A DNA stretch of 36,420 bases from Eggerthellaceae bacterium (GTDB taxonomy: Bacteria; Actinomycetota; Coriobacteriia; Coriobacteriales; Eggerthellaceae). Shown here one piece after another: positions 15,827-24,555 of the stretch. Location of the stretch: assembly GCA_022792415.1 (NCBI GenBank), contig JAAWAY010000151.1:1-36420 (forward strand). The letters run 5' to 3'. Both the position numbers and the translations under genes were made by a program. The stretch's first letter is position 1. Each line of letters starts with the position of its first letter. The notes under the pieces are model-generated. The model had not been told where the DNA came from. It worked only from the letters and a program-made list of their open reading frames with translations, and searched no databases.

Positions 15827-16636
15827 ATGGCTCAAAACATCGAAACGTTCAATCATGAGCAGTTCGGATGCATTCGGGTTGTCAACATTGGCGACGAGCC
15901 GTGGTTCGTCGCCTCTGATGTGGCAAAGGCGCTTGGCTATGCTAAGCCGAACAACGCAGTTTCGCAGCATTGCAAGGGTGCCCTAAAACGGGGCACCCTT
16001 CCGACGACGGGAGGGCCGCAGGAATTCTCCCTCATCTCGGAGCCTGACGTGTTTCGTCTTATCGTGTCGAGCAAGCTTCCGTCGGCCCAGAGGTTCGAGG
16101 CCTGGGTGTTCGAGGAGGTGCTTCCGTCAATCCGAAGGCATGGAGCGTACATGACTCCCGAGAGGATCGAGGAAGCGCTTCTCAATCCCGACACCATCAT
16201 CCGATTGGCGACCGATCTCAAGGCCGAGCGTGAGCGCAGGGAGACGCTTGAGGCTGACAACGCCAGGCACCGGGCCGCCATAGGCCGGTTGAGGCCCAAG
16301 GCGGAGTTTGCCGAATCGACCCTTGACGCCAGTGGCAGCTACACCGTGACGGAGGCCGCGCGCCTGCTAAACCAGATGCGGGGCTGCAAGATGACGCGTG
16401 ACCGCCTGTTCGCGCTGCTGCGGGCCGACAGGATGATCGAGAAGCGCAGCCGTCAGGCAACCGCCGTCGCCATAGAGCGCGGCTACCTGTACAACCATGT
16501 GGGTCGTTACATCGACCCGGCGACCATGGAGGAGAGGCTGCGGGAGCCGTATGCCCGCCTCACCTCCAAGGGCCTGAGCTGGTGCGTAGACCGCTATGGC
16601 GGGGGACAGCTGAGGATCGGGGAGGGGGTGGCGTGA
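15827..16636 (+). CDS. Phage antirepressor, Bro-N + KilAC (Ant) domains
   Basis: GEPWFVASDVAKALGYAKPNNAVSQH...SEPDVFRLIVSSKLPSAQRFEAWVFEEVLPSIRRHGAYMTPE...; C-terminal AARLLNQMRGCKMTRDRLFALLR. Confidence 0.92.
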   Translation: MAQNIETFNHEQFGCIRVVNIGDEPWFVASDVAKALGYAKPNNAVSQHCKGALKRGTLPTTGGPQEFSLISEPDVFRLIVSSKLPSAQRFEAWVFEEVLPSIRRHGAYMTPERIEEALLNPDTIIRLATDLKAERERRETLEADNARHRAAIGRLRPKAEFAESTLDASGSYTVTEAARLLNQMRGCKMTRDRLFALLRADRMIEKRSRQATAVAIERGYLYNHVGRYIDPATMEERLREPYARLTSKGLSWCVDRYGGGQLRIGEGVA

Positions 16637-16830
16637 TGCATCCCCAGGACAGGGCGGTTCGCGCCAAGCAGATGATCGAGGGACTTGAGGAGATCATCCT
16701 GGCGCTCATAGAGAGCCCCGACCCCTGCGAGAGATCTCTTGTGGTGCTTCACGAGATAGCGATCATCGCCGGGGACGAGCTGGCGCCCGTTGTCGAGAGC
16801 CTAGACCCTAGCGTGCACAACGTGGCCTAG
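16636..16830 (+). CDS. Hypothetical small phage protein
   Basis: ATG overlapping antirepressor stop; MHPQDRAVRAKQMIEGLEEIILALIESPDPCERSLVVLHEI. Confidence 0.6.
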   Translation: MHPQDRAVRAKQMIEGLEEIILALIESPDPCERSLVVLHEIAIIAGDELAPVVESLDPSVHNVA

Positions 16831-16851
16831 GGGCTATAGAAGGCTCCGTAG

Positions 16852-16878
16852 CTGGCCGTCCCATAGCGGGGCGGCCAG
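16852..16878. terminator. Strong hairpin, possible terminator or regulatory structure
   Basis: CTGGCCGTCCC / GGGGCGGCCAG stem (one G-T), 5-nt loop, then tttgc. Confidence 0.45.
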
Positions 16879-16880
16879 TT

Positions 16881-16900
16881 TGCTACACGCGTTGCACAAT
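16881..16900 (+). repeat. 20-bp exact repeat copy 1: TGCTACACGCGTTGCACAAT
   Basis: Identical to 24901-24920. Confidence 0.95.
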
Positions 16901-16937
16901 AGCGGGGCGGGTCTCGGTTCCCGCGATTCCTCCTTGC

Positions 16938-16973
16938 GGGGCGGCGGTCTTTCTTCCCTTTCTACGCCGCCCC
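16938..16973. promoter_or_regulatory. Perfect 9-bp inverted repeat with 18-nt pyrimidine-rich loop
   Basis: GGGGCGGCG 16938-16946 / CGCCGCCCC 16965-16973. Confidence 0.5.
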
Positions 16974-17002
16974 ATTGGAGGCGAAGGGAGGAGCGCAACG
17001 CG

Positions 17003-18064
17003 ATGAAGGAACAGCCGGAGCTTTCGGTTCACGAGGTTCCCACGGGGAGCCTGCTGCCGTACGCCAACAACGCCAAGCTGCACAGCCAGCTTCAGGTTGA
17101 GCAGATAGCCAACTCGATAGAGGAGTTCGGCTTCAACGATCCCATAGCGGTATGGGAGAACGGGCGGGGCGAGCTTGAGGTCGTCGAGGGCCACGGGCGC
17201 GTTCTGGCGGCCCAGAAGCTCGGTATCGACCTGGTTCCCGTGATCTACCTGAATCACCTGTCAGACGAGGCGAGACGGGCCTACACGCACGTTCACAACC
17301 AGACAACCCTCAACAGCGGGTTCGACTTCGATGTACTTGACCGTGAGATAGCGGAGCTAGACTTCGACTGGCGAGACGTCGGGTTTGAAGTGCCGGAGAT
17401 CGCAGAGGCGCCAGATGTGAAGGTGGACAGGCCGTACGGCGCCGAGATGCTGCGCAGCGACAGGGAGTGGAACCTTCTGCTGTGCAGCCGCGAGGACTGC
17501 GCGGGTGAATGGGAGCTGCCGACGCTGGATCCAGTCGACGCAGACCCGCCCGACCTCATAGGGTTCAACTACTGCAAGAGTGCCCGCGACTTCTCGCCGG
17601 GCGTCCACTTCTGCATAGACGACTACCAGTTCGAGCGCGTGTGGCGCAACCCTGGGGGGTACTTGGAGACGCTGCGCATGTTCGACTGCGTTGTGTGCCC
17701 GGACTTCAGCGTCTACACGGACATGCCGTACCCGATGAAGTTGTGGAACATCTACCGCTCGCGGGCGTTGGGTCACTGGTGGCAGAGCGAGGGCCTGACG
17801 GTCGTCCCGAACGTTACCTGGTCTGACGAGTCGTCCTTCCCGTACTGTTTCGACGGCATCCCCAAGGGCGGGACGATATTCATCTCGACCGTGGGGGTGA
17901 CGCGCGACAAGAATGCCCGCAGGCTCGCGCTCATCGGCATGGAGGAAGCGCTGAGCCGAATAGGGCCTTCCAGGCTCCTTCTGTACGGGTCAGACCTCGG
18001 ATACGACTTCGGGGGATTGGAAGTGAGGCGCTACGAGGCGAGGCGCTTCGGAAGGGACGACTAG
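17003..18064 (+). CDS. ParB-like N-terminal domain fused to DUF4417-like domain
   Basis: VPTGSLLPYANNAKLHSQLQVEQIANSIEEFGFNDPIAVWENG...VVEGHGRVLAAQKLG; then DLIGFNYCKSARDFSPGVHFCIDDYQFERVWRNPGGYLETLRMFDCVVCPDFSVYTDMPYPMKLWNIYRSRALG. Confidence 0.85.
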   Translation: MKEQPELSVHEVPTGSLLPYANNAKLHSQLQVEQIANSIEEFGFNDPIAVWENGRGELEVVEGHGRVLAAQKLGIDLVPVIYLNHLSDEARRAYTHVHNQTTLNSGFDFDVLDREIAELDFDWRDVGFEVPEIAEAPDVKVDRPYGAEMLRSDREWNLLLCSREDCAGEWELPTLDPVDADPPDLIGFNYCKSARDFSPGVHFCIDDYQFERVWRNPGGYLETLRMFDCVVCPDFSVYTDMPYPMKLWNIYRSRALGHWWQSEGLTVVPNVTWSDESSFPYCFDGIPKGGTIFISTVGVTRDKNARRLALIGMEEALSRIGPSRLLLYGSDLGYDFGGLEVRRYEARRFGRDD

Positions 18065-18487
18065 GTGGCAAAGAGCATAGATGCCATGAGAAAGCTCAGG
18101 GCCAAGGGCGGCAGTAGCGGCCCGTCGAGGATGGAGGAGACGCTGTCCGAGGTTCGGCGCATGGGGTATGAACCGATGGAGAGGGTCAAGGTTCCAGACC
18201 TCAGGGGCCGCGCGAACGAGGCGTACGAGAAGCTGAGCGCATGGGCGTACGACTCCGGAAAGGGAGACCCGGGCGTGGGGCGCATCAGCGCCAAGACGCG
18301 AGAGCAGATGCTCGCCAAGGAGCGCGCCGCGTACGCCAAGAGGGCGAACGCCAGCCGCAGCGGGAGATGGCACGAGGACGCGACGCGCGGCATTACGCGC
18401 GAGGAGGCCGAGAGACGCAACGACGAGGAGTGGAGGCGCGAGAAGAGGCGCCACGCCCGCGTCATGAGATACCTGGGGGCGTCTTGA
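18065..18487 (+). CDS. Hypothetical basic protein
   Basis: GTG start directly after upstream stop; MAKSIDAMRKLRAKGG. Confidence 0.65.
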   Translation: MAKSIDAMRKLRAKGGSSGPSRMEETLSEVRRMGYEPMERVKVPDLRGRANEAYEKLSAWAYDSGKGDPGVGRISAKTREQMLAKERAAYAKRANASRSGRWHEDATRGITREEAERRNDEEWRREKRRHARVMRYLGAS

Positions 18488-18894
18488 TGGCTAAGGGCAA
18501 GGCAATCCTGAGCAAGCTCCGAGCGAAGAGCGCAGAGGCCGGTGACGCTTTCACGAGCGCGCCTACCTCTACACCCAAGAAGACGGCTGCGAGGAAATCT
18601 CAGCCCAAGAGCTCGACAGGCTATGAGAAGCGCGATTACGACAATGCCAGGGCAGCTGGGTTCAGCCACGAGGAGTCTGTCGCCAGGGCGAGGTTCGCCG
18701 CGCAGAAGAGAGCTGGCCTAAAGGCGAAGTACACGGGGAGGACGGCCGAGGAGAACAAGGCCATCGCCGCGCGGAGCGTAGCTGAGAGCTGGGCGAAGGT
18801 GTCGAGCACGAACTATGAGAGGGCGAGAAAGAGCCAGGAGGCAGAGGTCGAGGGATGGCTCACGGGTCGCAGGAAGAAGCGGAGACGTTCGTAG
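18487..18894 (+). CDS. Hypothetical basic protein
   Basis: MAKGKAILSKLRAKSAEAG...GWLTGRRKKRRRS; overlapping start. Confidence 0.65.
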   Translation: MAKGKAILSKLRAKSAEAGDAFTSAPTSTPKKTAARKSQPKSSTGYEKRDYDNARAAGFSHEESVARARFAAQKRAGLKAKYTGRTAEENKAIAARSVAESWAKVSSTNYERARKSQEAEVEGWLTGRRKKRRRS

Positions 18895-19275
18895 GTGTCG
18901 CGGGAGAAGCTGACAAAGGACGACATAGCCAAGGCGGTTGAGATGAAGCGGGCCGGGGTCATGCACAAGGACATAGCGGCCTACATCGGGGTGACCGAGG
19001 AGACCTTTTCCCGCTGGGTGAACCACCCGAAGACGGACAACCAGCGTCAACTGGCGCAATCCCTTAAAAAGGCCGAGTCCGACCGCAAGGCAAGCCTCCT
19101 GACCATCATCTACAACACGGCGGTGCGAGACCCGAGCAAGTGGCAGGCCGCCGCATGGCTCCTTGAGCGACAGTACCCGGACGAGTTCGGGCAGCGCCAG
19201 CGTCAGACTGTGGAGGCGAAGCACGAGGACGAGGCCCCGAGGTTCTACTTCGACGCGGGTGAGGCCCGTGGCTAG
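18895..19275 (+). CDS. Terminase small subunit-like HTH protein
   Basis: MKRAGVMHKDIAAYIGVTEETFSRWVNHPKT...DPSKWQAAAWLLERQYPDEFGQR; upstream of TerL. Confidence 0.8.
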   Translation: MSREKLTKDDIAKAVEMKRAGVMHKDIAAYIGVTEETFSRWVNHPKTDNQRQLAQSLKKAESDRKASLLTIIYNTAVRDPSKWQAAAWLLERQYPDEFGQRQRQTVEAKHEDEAPRFYFDAGEARG

Positions 19276-20557
19276 CGTCAACGTAGCCCCGCTGATCATC
19301 AGGGCGTTCCATGCCATATTCCAGCAGGTGATGGAGGGCGCGGGCGGTGAGTGGTGGATGAAGGGAGGGCGCGGCTCCACGAAGTCGAGCTTCATAAGCA
19401 TCTGCATCGTCCTCCTGGTCATCACGTTCCCGTGGGCCAACGCCGTGGTTGTGCGCCGCTTCGGTAACACGCTCCGCGACAGCGTGTACAGCCAGATCCT
19501 ATGGGCCATATCCGAGCTTGGGCTTGGCAGCTACTTCAAGGCCACCGCCAGCCCGATGCAGATAACCTACAAGCCCACGGGTCAGCGCATCGTGTTCCGC
19601 GGCATGGACGACCCGTTGAAGGCCAAGGGCGTCAAGTTCGAGAAGGGCTACTGCGCCATCATCTGGTTCGAGGAGCTTGACCAGTTCGCCAACTGGGAGG
19701 TCATACGCAGCGCCCTCAAGTCGTTCAAGCGCGGCGGCAGCGTGTTCTGGACGTTCTACAGCTACAACCCGCCGAAGACGCTCTGGTCGTGGGTAAACCG
19801 CCAGGCCCTAGAGATGGGGCGCAAGCCTGGGTGCGTGGTCAACCACAGCACGTACCTGGACGTGATGGAGGCAGGGCACGCGGACTGGCTGGGCGATCCG
19901 TTCATCGAGGACGCCGAGTGGCTGCGAGACACCAACGAGCAGGCGTACCGCTGGGAGATGTTGGGGGAGATAACCGGCACCGGCGGCAACGTATTCGACA
20001 ACATCATCGACCGGCCTGTCACGGACGCCGAGATAGCCACGTTCGAGCGACCGAGGAACGGCGTCGACTGGGGCTGGTTCCCCGACCCGTGGCGATTCGT
20101 GCGCGGCGAGTACCAGCCGGGCGCCAAGCGCCTGATCCTGTTCGATGAGCACAGCGCCAACCGGACGCTGCCCGAGGACACGGGTAAGGTCATCGTCGAC
20201 GCGCTCACCTACCCAGACAAGCCGGGCGATGAGCCAAGGTTCCACCGGCAGCGCATCTGGTACGACGACACCCCAGACGGCAAGGCGCAGGGCGCCGTGT
20301 ATCGCCGGAAGCTGGGCCTGGACGCCAGGCCGGCCGCGAAGGGCGGAATGCGCGAGCTCTCATACCAGATGCTGGCCGGGCTGCGCGAGATCGTCATCGA
20401 CCCCGTCCGATGCCCGCTCACGTTCGAGGAGTTCAAGCTCAAGGAGTACGACAAGGACAGGGACGGCAACTGGATCGAGGGGATACCCGACGGCAACGAC
20501 CACAGCATAGACGCGGTGCGATACATGATGATGAAGGACTTCAGGAGGGCTGCATGA
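19268..20557 (+). CDS. Terminase large subunit, PBSX-type
   Basis: GGRGSTKSSFISI Walker A, GYCAIIWFEELDQ, nuclease region HSIDAVRYMM. Confidence 0.95.
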   Translation: MASVNVAPLIIRAFHAIFQQVMEGAGGEWWMKGGRGSTKSSFISICIVLLVITFPWANAVVVRRFGNTLRDSVYSQILWAISELGLGSYFKATASPMQITYKPTGQRIVFRGMDDPLKAKGVKFEKGYCAIIWFEELDQFANWEVIRSALKSFKRGGSVFWTFYSYNPPKTLWSWVNRQALEMGRKPGCVVNHSTYLDVMEAGHADWLGDPFIEDAEWLRDTNEQAYRWEMLGEITGTGGNVFDNIIDRPVTDAEIATFERPRNGVDWGWFPDPWRFVRGEYQPGAKRLILFDEHSANRTLPEDTGKVIVDALTYPDKPGDEPRFHRQRIWYDDTPDGKAQGAVYRRKLGLDARPAAKGGMRELSYQMLAGLREIVIDPVRCPLTFEEFKLKEYDKDRDGNWIEGIPDGNDHSIDAVRYMMMKDFRRAA

Positions 20558-21942
20558 CGAAGGAAGCGACCTACACTATCCCCGGCCACGTGCGGGGCTA
20601 TATCGAGAAGCTGGGCTACGAGGTGCCGAGCGACCAGATGGAGCCGTACATCAGGAAGTGGATGGGGCTGTACCGAGCCGAGGGCAGCTTCTGGGACTAC
20701 AAGGACGACGACGGCACCCGCTCATATGAGATGCACCGCCGCACGATCCGCCCGTTCAAGCGCGTGTGCGTGGAGTGGTCGAGCCTCATCCTGGGGGACA
20801 AGACGACCATCGGCACGAGCGAGAAGGCATGCAACGACTACCTTGACGCCCTGCTGCCGCGCATCGGCTTCATCAGCAACGGCCAGGCCCTGATCCAGCG
20901 TGCGTTCGCCCTCGGCACGGCCTGCTGGGCAGCGTGGTTCGACAGCCGCACCGGGAAGGTGCAGGTGCGCCGGTACGACGCCCGCATGATCATCCCCCTC
21001 ACGTGGGATGACGACGGAATCCAGGAGATAGCCCTATGCACGCGCGTCACCGTCAAGGGCAAGGTCTACGACCAGCTGCAGCTCCACCTGCTCGGCGATG
21101 ATGGATACGTGATCATCAACCTGTACTTCGACGATCGGGGAGAGCAGGTTTCATTCGACGGCGTGATCGACCGGCTAGAGACACATTCGCAGGAGCCGTG
21201 GTTCGCCGTCATCAAGCCCGCGCTCGACAACGACCTGGTGGACATGTCGCCCTACGGCGTGAGCGTGTACAAGGACGCCGTAGACGCCCTGAAGTCTGTT
21301 GACATGGTGTACGACGCCATGATGACCGAGGTAGACCTGGGAAAGCTGCGCATCTTCCTCTCAGACCAGATGTTCGAGGTGGAAGACGAGAACGGAGAGA
21401 CGAAACCGGCTATCCCGTTCGGGCGCAGCGACGCGACGATCTACCGCCAGGGCTACTTCGAGTCTGAGGGCGGGAAGCCAATCTATGAGTACGCCCCGGC
21501 CCTGCGCTCGGATGCCCAGTCGCACGTGTACCGCATCTCGCTTCAGACCATGGGCGACCTGTGTGGTTTCGGCCTCGATTACTTCGACATCGACTCCTCA
21601 GGCGGCCTGCGCACCGCGACAGAGGTGAGCGCCGACAACTCCCAGCTCATGCGGAACCTCCGAAACCATGAGAAGGGCATACAGACGGCTGTCGAGACGA
21701 TCATCCGCGCAGTCCTGCAGGCGTCCTCGTACGTCGGCGTCGACCTTCCCGAGCCCAAGCAGGTGACCGTGCAGTTCGATGACTCGATCGTCCAGGATAC
21801 CCCGGCCGAAAAGGCCCAGGACATGGCCGAGGTCGCTGCTGGCCTCATGCAGCGGTGGGAGTACCGCATGAAGTGGTACGGCGAGGACGAGGCCAAGGCC
21901 AAGGAGATGGCAGGCGCAGAGGCCATGGATCTGGGGGAGTAG
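20554..21942 (+). CDS. Portal protein, SPP1 gp6-like
   Basis: Length and position after TerL; YGVSVYKDAVDALKSVDMVYDAMMTEVDLGKLRIFLSDQMFE; RTATEVSADNSQLMRNLRNHE. Confidence 0.88.
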   Translation: MTKEATYTIPGHVRGYIEKLGYEVPSDQMEPYIRKWMGLYRAEGSFWDYKDDDGTRSYEMHRRTIRPFKRVCVEWSSLILGDKTTIGTSEKACNDYLDALLPRIGFISNGQALIQRAFALGTACWAAWFDSRTGKVQVRRYDARMIIPLTWDDDGIQEIALCTRVTVKGKVYDQLQLHLLGDDGYVIINLYFDDRGEQVSFDGVIDRLETHSQEPWFAVIKPALDNDLVDMSPYGVSVYKDAVDALKSVDMVYDAMMTEVDLGKLRIFLSDQMFEVEDENGETKPAIPFGRSDATIYRQGYFESEGGKPIYEYAPALRSDAQSHVYRISLQTMGDLCGFGLDYFDIDSSGGLRTATEVSADNSQLMRNLRNHEKGIQTAVETIIRAVLQASSYVGVDLPEPKQVTVQFDDSIVQDTPAEKAQDMAEVAAGLMQRWEYRMKWYGEDEAKAKEMAGAEAMDLGE

Positions 21943-21943
21943 C

Positions 21944-23704
21944 TTGCTCACCCCGGAGCAGATAGGAGACGCCGGCGAGCTTGTGGCCGGGGTGTACCGG
22001 CAGATAGAGGCCGAGCTGGTGGACTACCTGGTAGCCCGCATGGTGGAGGGCGACCTATCTGGCCAGCGCGTCCACACGGCGATCAACCTGCTGGCGCAGT
22101 CCATGCCAGATGATCTGCGGCGCATCATAGACGCCCACGCGGGCGAGATAGAGGAGGCCGTGGCGGCTGAGGTGAAGTCGCTTCTAGCATCGTCTGATTC
22201 GTTCGACCTTGCGCGCCTGGCGGCCGACGTCGGGGTGGGGGCGATGGCGGGTGCCCTCACGGCGCAGACGCTGGCCGTTACCAAGGCCGTCATGGGCGCC
22301 ATGCGAGCCGATAGCCTGGCGATGTCAGATGCCGCCCGGGCAAAGTTTCAGCAGTGGTCTACATGGGCCGTCACGCAGGTGGCGACGGGAAACATGAGCA
22401 GCGGTCAGGCCCTGCGCAAGGCCGTGCGCGAGCTTGCTGGCGACGGCCTGGCAATCCCGTTCGTGACGTACAAGGGCGACGACGGGCGCGTTACCGTGCG
22501 CTGCCACTGCGACGTCGCGGTGCAGCGCCAGATACGCACGCTCATAGCCCAGGGCGCGGCAGAGCTCACCATGCGGCGCATGGACGACCTGGGCGCGGAG
22601 TACGTCGAGGTGTCGAGCCACATAGGGTCGCGTCCCTCGCACGCGGAGTGGCAGGGGCGCGTGTACCACCGGGGCGGCGCCGCTGAGGTCGACGGGGAGC
22701 GCTATGAGGATTTCGAGTACGGCACGGGGTACGGCGGCAAGTGCGGCCCGTATGCGGCCCTGGGCGACCGCCTGCTGGGCGTCAACTGCCGCCACAGCTT
22801 CGCCCCGTGGGTTCCTGGCTCGCCCAGGGCGTACAGCCCCGACCCCAAGCACCCGAGCGGCCTGTCAAACGACGAGGTGTATGCCCTCACGCAGCGCCAG
22901 CGCGCACTAGAGCGCCACATCAGGGCCACCAAGCGCGAGGTTGCGGCGCAACAGCGCGTGTATGAGGCCGATCCTACGCCTGAGAACATGGCCGAGCTGA
23001 CGCGCCTCAGGGCCAAGCTCACCCGCCAGCAGGGCGATATTAGCGACTTCATCAAGGAGTCCAACGCGCGATGCAAGACGGGAACGGCGGTTCTGCGCAG
23101 GCAGCCCGACCGCGAGTGGACAGGTGACATGCCGAATGGCCCGCTGAAGCCGGTACGCGACAGCATCGTGGCGTCGTCGGGCCTGTCCGAGCAGATGTGG
23201 CTGAGGCAGTTCGACAACGAAGTGCTCACCGCGAAGCTCCCGGACGGAAGCACATTCTCGAAGACTGGAACGCCGATGGGCGTCACGCTCACTCCACAAG
23301 AGGCCAAGCAGCTCCACGGAGCCGAGCTGACCCATACCCACACGACGACCATAGGAGGCACGTTCAGTTGGGAAGACATCGATCTTACGGTGGCAACTGC
23401 CTCGCCCCGTCACACCGTGAACGCGACCTTGGGGAAGAGGTGGTACAGGCTGTCGCGAACAGCGGAGACCACGAGTGACAGAGCCGCACATTTTGTTAGA
23501 GATTTCCATACCAATGAGGCGCTGGTTCGCAACGCAGAAGAAGACAGAATATGGCGGGAAGAATACGAAACAGCGGGCGTTCCCCTAGACGATGCCGGCA
23601 GGAGAAAAGCCCTTGCTGTGGTAAAATCAGAGATGCACGGATGGCTGAAGGATCATGCCGTGGAGTATGGTTTCGAGTATACTTTCGGGAAGCTTGGCCA
23701 ATGA
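21944..23704 (+). CDS. Minor capsid protein (Phage_min_cap2-like) with C-terminal toxin-like extension
   Basis: HIGSRPSHAEWQGRVYHRGG...GVNCRHSFAPWVPG; C-terminal LTHTHTTTIGGTFSWEDIDLTVATASPRHTVNATLGKRWYRLSR. Confidence 0.88.
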   Translation: MLTPEQIGDAGELVAGVYRQIEAELVDYLVARMVEGDLSGQRVHTAINLLAQSMPDDLRRIIDAHAGEIEEAVAAEVKSLLASSDSFDLARLAADVGVGAMAGALTAQTLAVTKAVMGAMRADSLAMSDAARAKFQQWSTWAVTQVATGNMSSGQALRKAVRELAGDGLAIPFVTYKGDDGRVTVRCHCDVAVQRQIRTLIAQGAAELTMRRMDDLGAEYVEVSSHIGSRPSHAEWQGRVYHRGGAAEVDGERYEDFEYGTGYGGKCGPYAALGDRLLGVNCRHSFAPWVPGSPRAYSPDPKHPSGLSNDEVYALTQRQRALERHIRATKREVAAQQRVYEADPTPENMAELTRLRAKLTRQQGDISDFIKESNARCKTGTAVLRRQPDREWTGDMPNGPLKPVRDSIVASSGLSEQMWLRQFDNEVLTAKLPDGSTFSKTGTPMGVTLTPQEAKQLHGAELTHTHTTTIGGTFSWEDIDLTVATASPRHTVNATLGKRWYRLSRTAETTSDRAAHFVRDFHTNEALVRNAEEDRIWREEYETAGVPLDDAGRRKALAVVKSEMHGWLKDHAVEYGFEYTFGKLGQ

Positions 23705-23913
23705 CGGAAACTGCGAAATATAGGCTTGACGGAGATTGCGGTCGGCGGTCAGCCGAAGGCCAGGTGTTCCTTTTGCGCCAAGGGCATGGGGTTAATTTTC
23801 AAATGAACTCTGATGAGTTCATGCGCGAGCACTTGGACGACGTGGACTACGCGTTCTGGCGAAAGAAGAAGGAAGAATGCGAGCGGGATGAGGCAATGCT
23901 CCGTGGCCTCTGA
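23701..23913 (+). CDS. Small acidic protein coupled to the minor capsid gene (candidate immunity protein)
   Basis: ATGA overlap; MTETAKYRLDGDCGRRSAEGQVFLLRQGHGVNFQMNSDEFMREHLDDVDYAFWRKKKEECERDEAMLRGL. Confidence 0.65.
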   Translation: MTETAKYRLDGDCGRRSAEGQVFLLRQGHGVNFQMNSDEFMREHLDDVDYAFWRKKKEECERDEAMLRGL

Positions 23914-24268
23914 CGACCTCCCGGTGATCGTGTACAAGATCCTTGCATACCTATACGAGTGCATGAAGCACGAGCTGCCGCCATCGGTTAGCCAGGCCAA
24001 GGAGCTGTGCGAGGCTAACGACACCATGTTCGCGGCGGCGGCAAAGGCCGCGACCGAGAAGGGCTACGCATCGGGCATCGAGTGCAAGCGGTACATCACG
24101 GGCGGCTCCGAGGTCGTGTTCAAAGGCGCGAGTGTCACTCTAGACGGCGTAGAGTACCTGCAGGAGAACTCGACCATGAGAAAGGCCGCGAGCGTAGCCG
24201 GGAGCGCGTTCCGCGTGGCACTTGACGTTGCCATGCAGGCTCTCATGAGGGCGACAGGGGCGATATAG
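23903..24268 (+). CDS. YjcQ-like protein
   Basis: DDLPVIVYKILAYLYECMKHE...VTLDGVEYLQENSTMRKA (start GTG 23903 or ATG 23888). Confidence 0.7.
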   Translation: MASDDLPVIVYKILAYLYECMKHELPPSVSQAKELCEANDTMFAAAAKAATEKGYASGIECKRYITGGSEVVFKGASVTLDGVEYLQENSTMRKAASVAGSAFRVALDVAMQALMRATGAI

Positions 24269-24330
24269 GCATTGATCATGGCCCATGGAGGCCGTCTAAG
24301 ACTTTGTGACACCGGGGCTATCATGCCCGC

Positions 24331-24555
24331 ATGAACGAGATAGTCCCATGCATAGGATGCTCTCACTGCGCACGAGGCCACGAGGTAGGCTTCGTGGGCC
24401 GCGAGCTCATGGTCTGCACCTGCCGCGGCGACGAGGAGGTCACGGCCTCCGACGGCTGCACGCTCGGCACGCGCGGCCGACCGGCGCCCATCGCCCACGG
24501 GTGCGAGGTGACCACGGGCGGCCACGAGGCGGTGTACGGGTACGGCCATGAGTGA
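24331..24555 (+). CDS. Hypothetical Cys-rich protein
   Basis: MNEIVPCIGCSHCARGHEVGFVGRELMVCTCRGDEE. Confidence 0.6.
   Translation: MNEIVPCIGCSHCARGHEVGFVGRELMVCTCRGDEEVTASDGCTLGTRGRPAPIAHGCEVTTGGHEAVYGYGHE

Noticed and set aside
17282-17303. CTACACGCACGTTCACAACC, similar to the 20-bp repeat
   Set aside because: Inside the ParB coding sequence (YTHVHNQ), imperfect with an indel; probably chance.
18718-19509. 263-aa minus-strand ORF
   Set aside because: Antisense to TerS/TerL; no domain signal or supporting start context.
22702-23379. 225-aa minus-strand ORF within minor capsid gene
   Set aside because: Ser/Arg-rich shadow ORF opposite a well-supported gene.
23890-24270. Holin/lysis role for the YjcQ-like gene
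   Set aside because: No TM segments or muralytic motif; no lysis cassette is visible in this window.
24269-24330. Sigma-70 promoter in TTGTGACACCGGGGCTATCAT
   Set aside because: Spacing between -35-like and -10-like hexamers is about 9 bp, too short.
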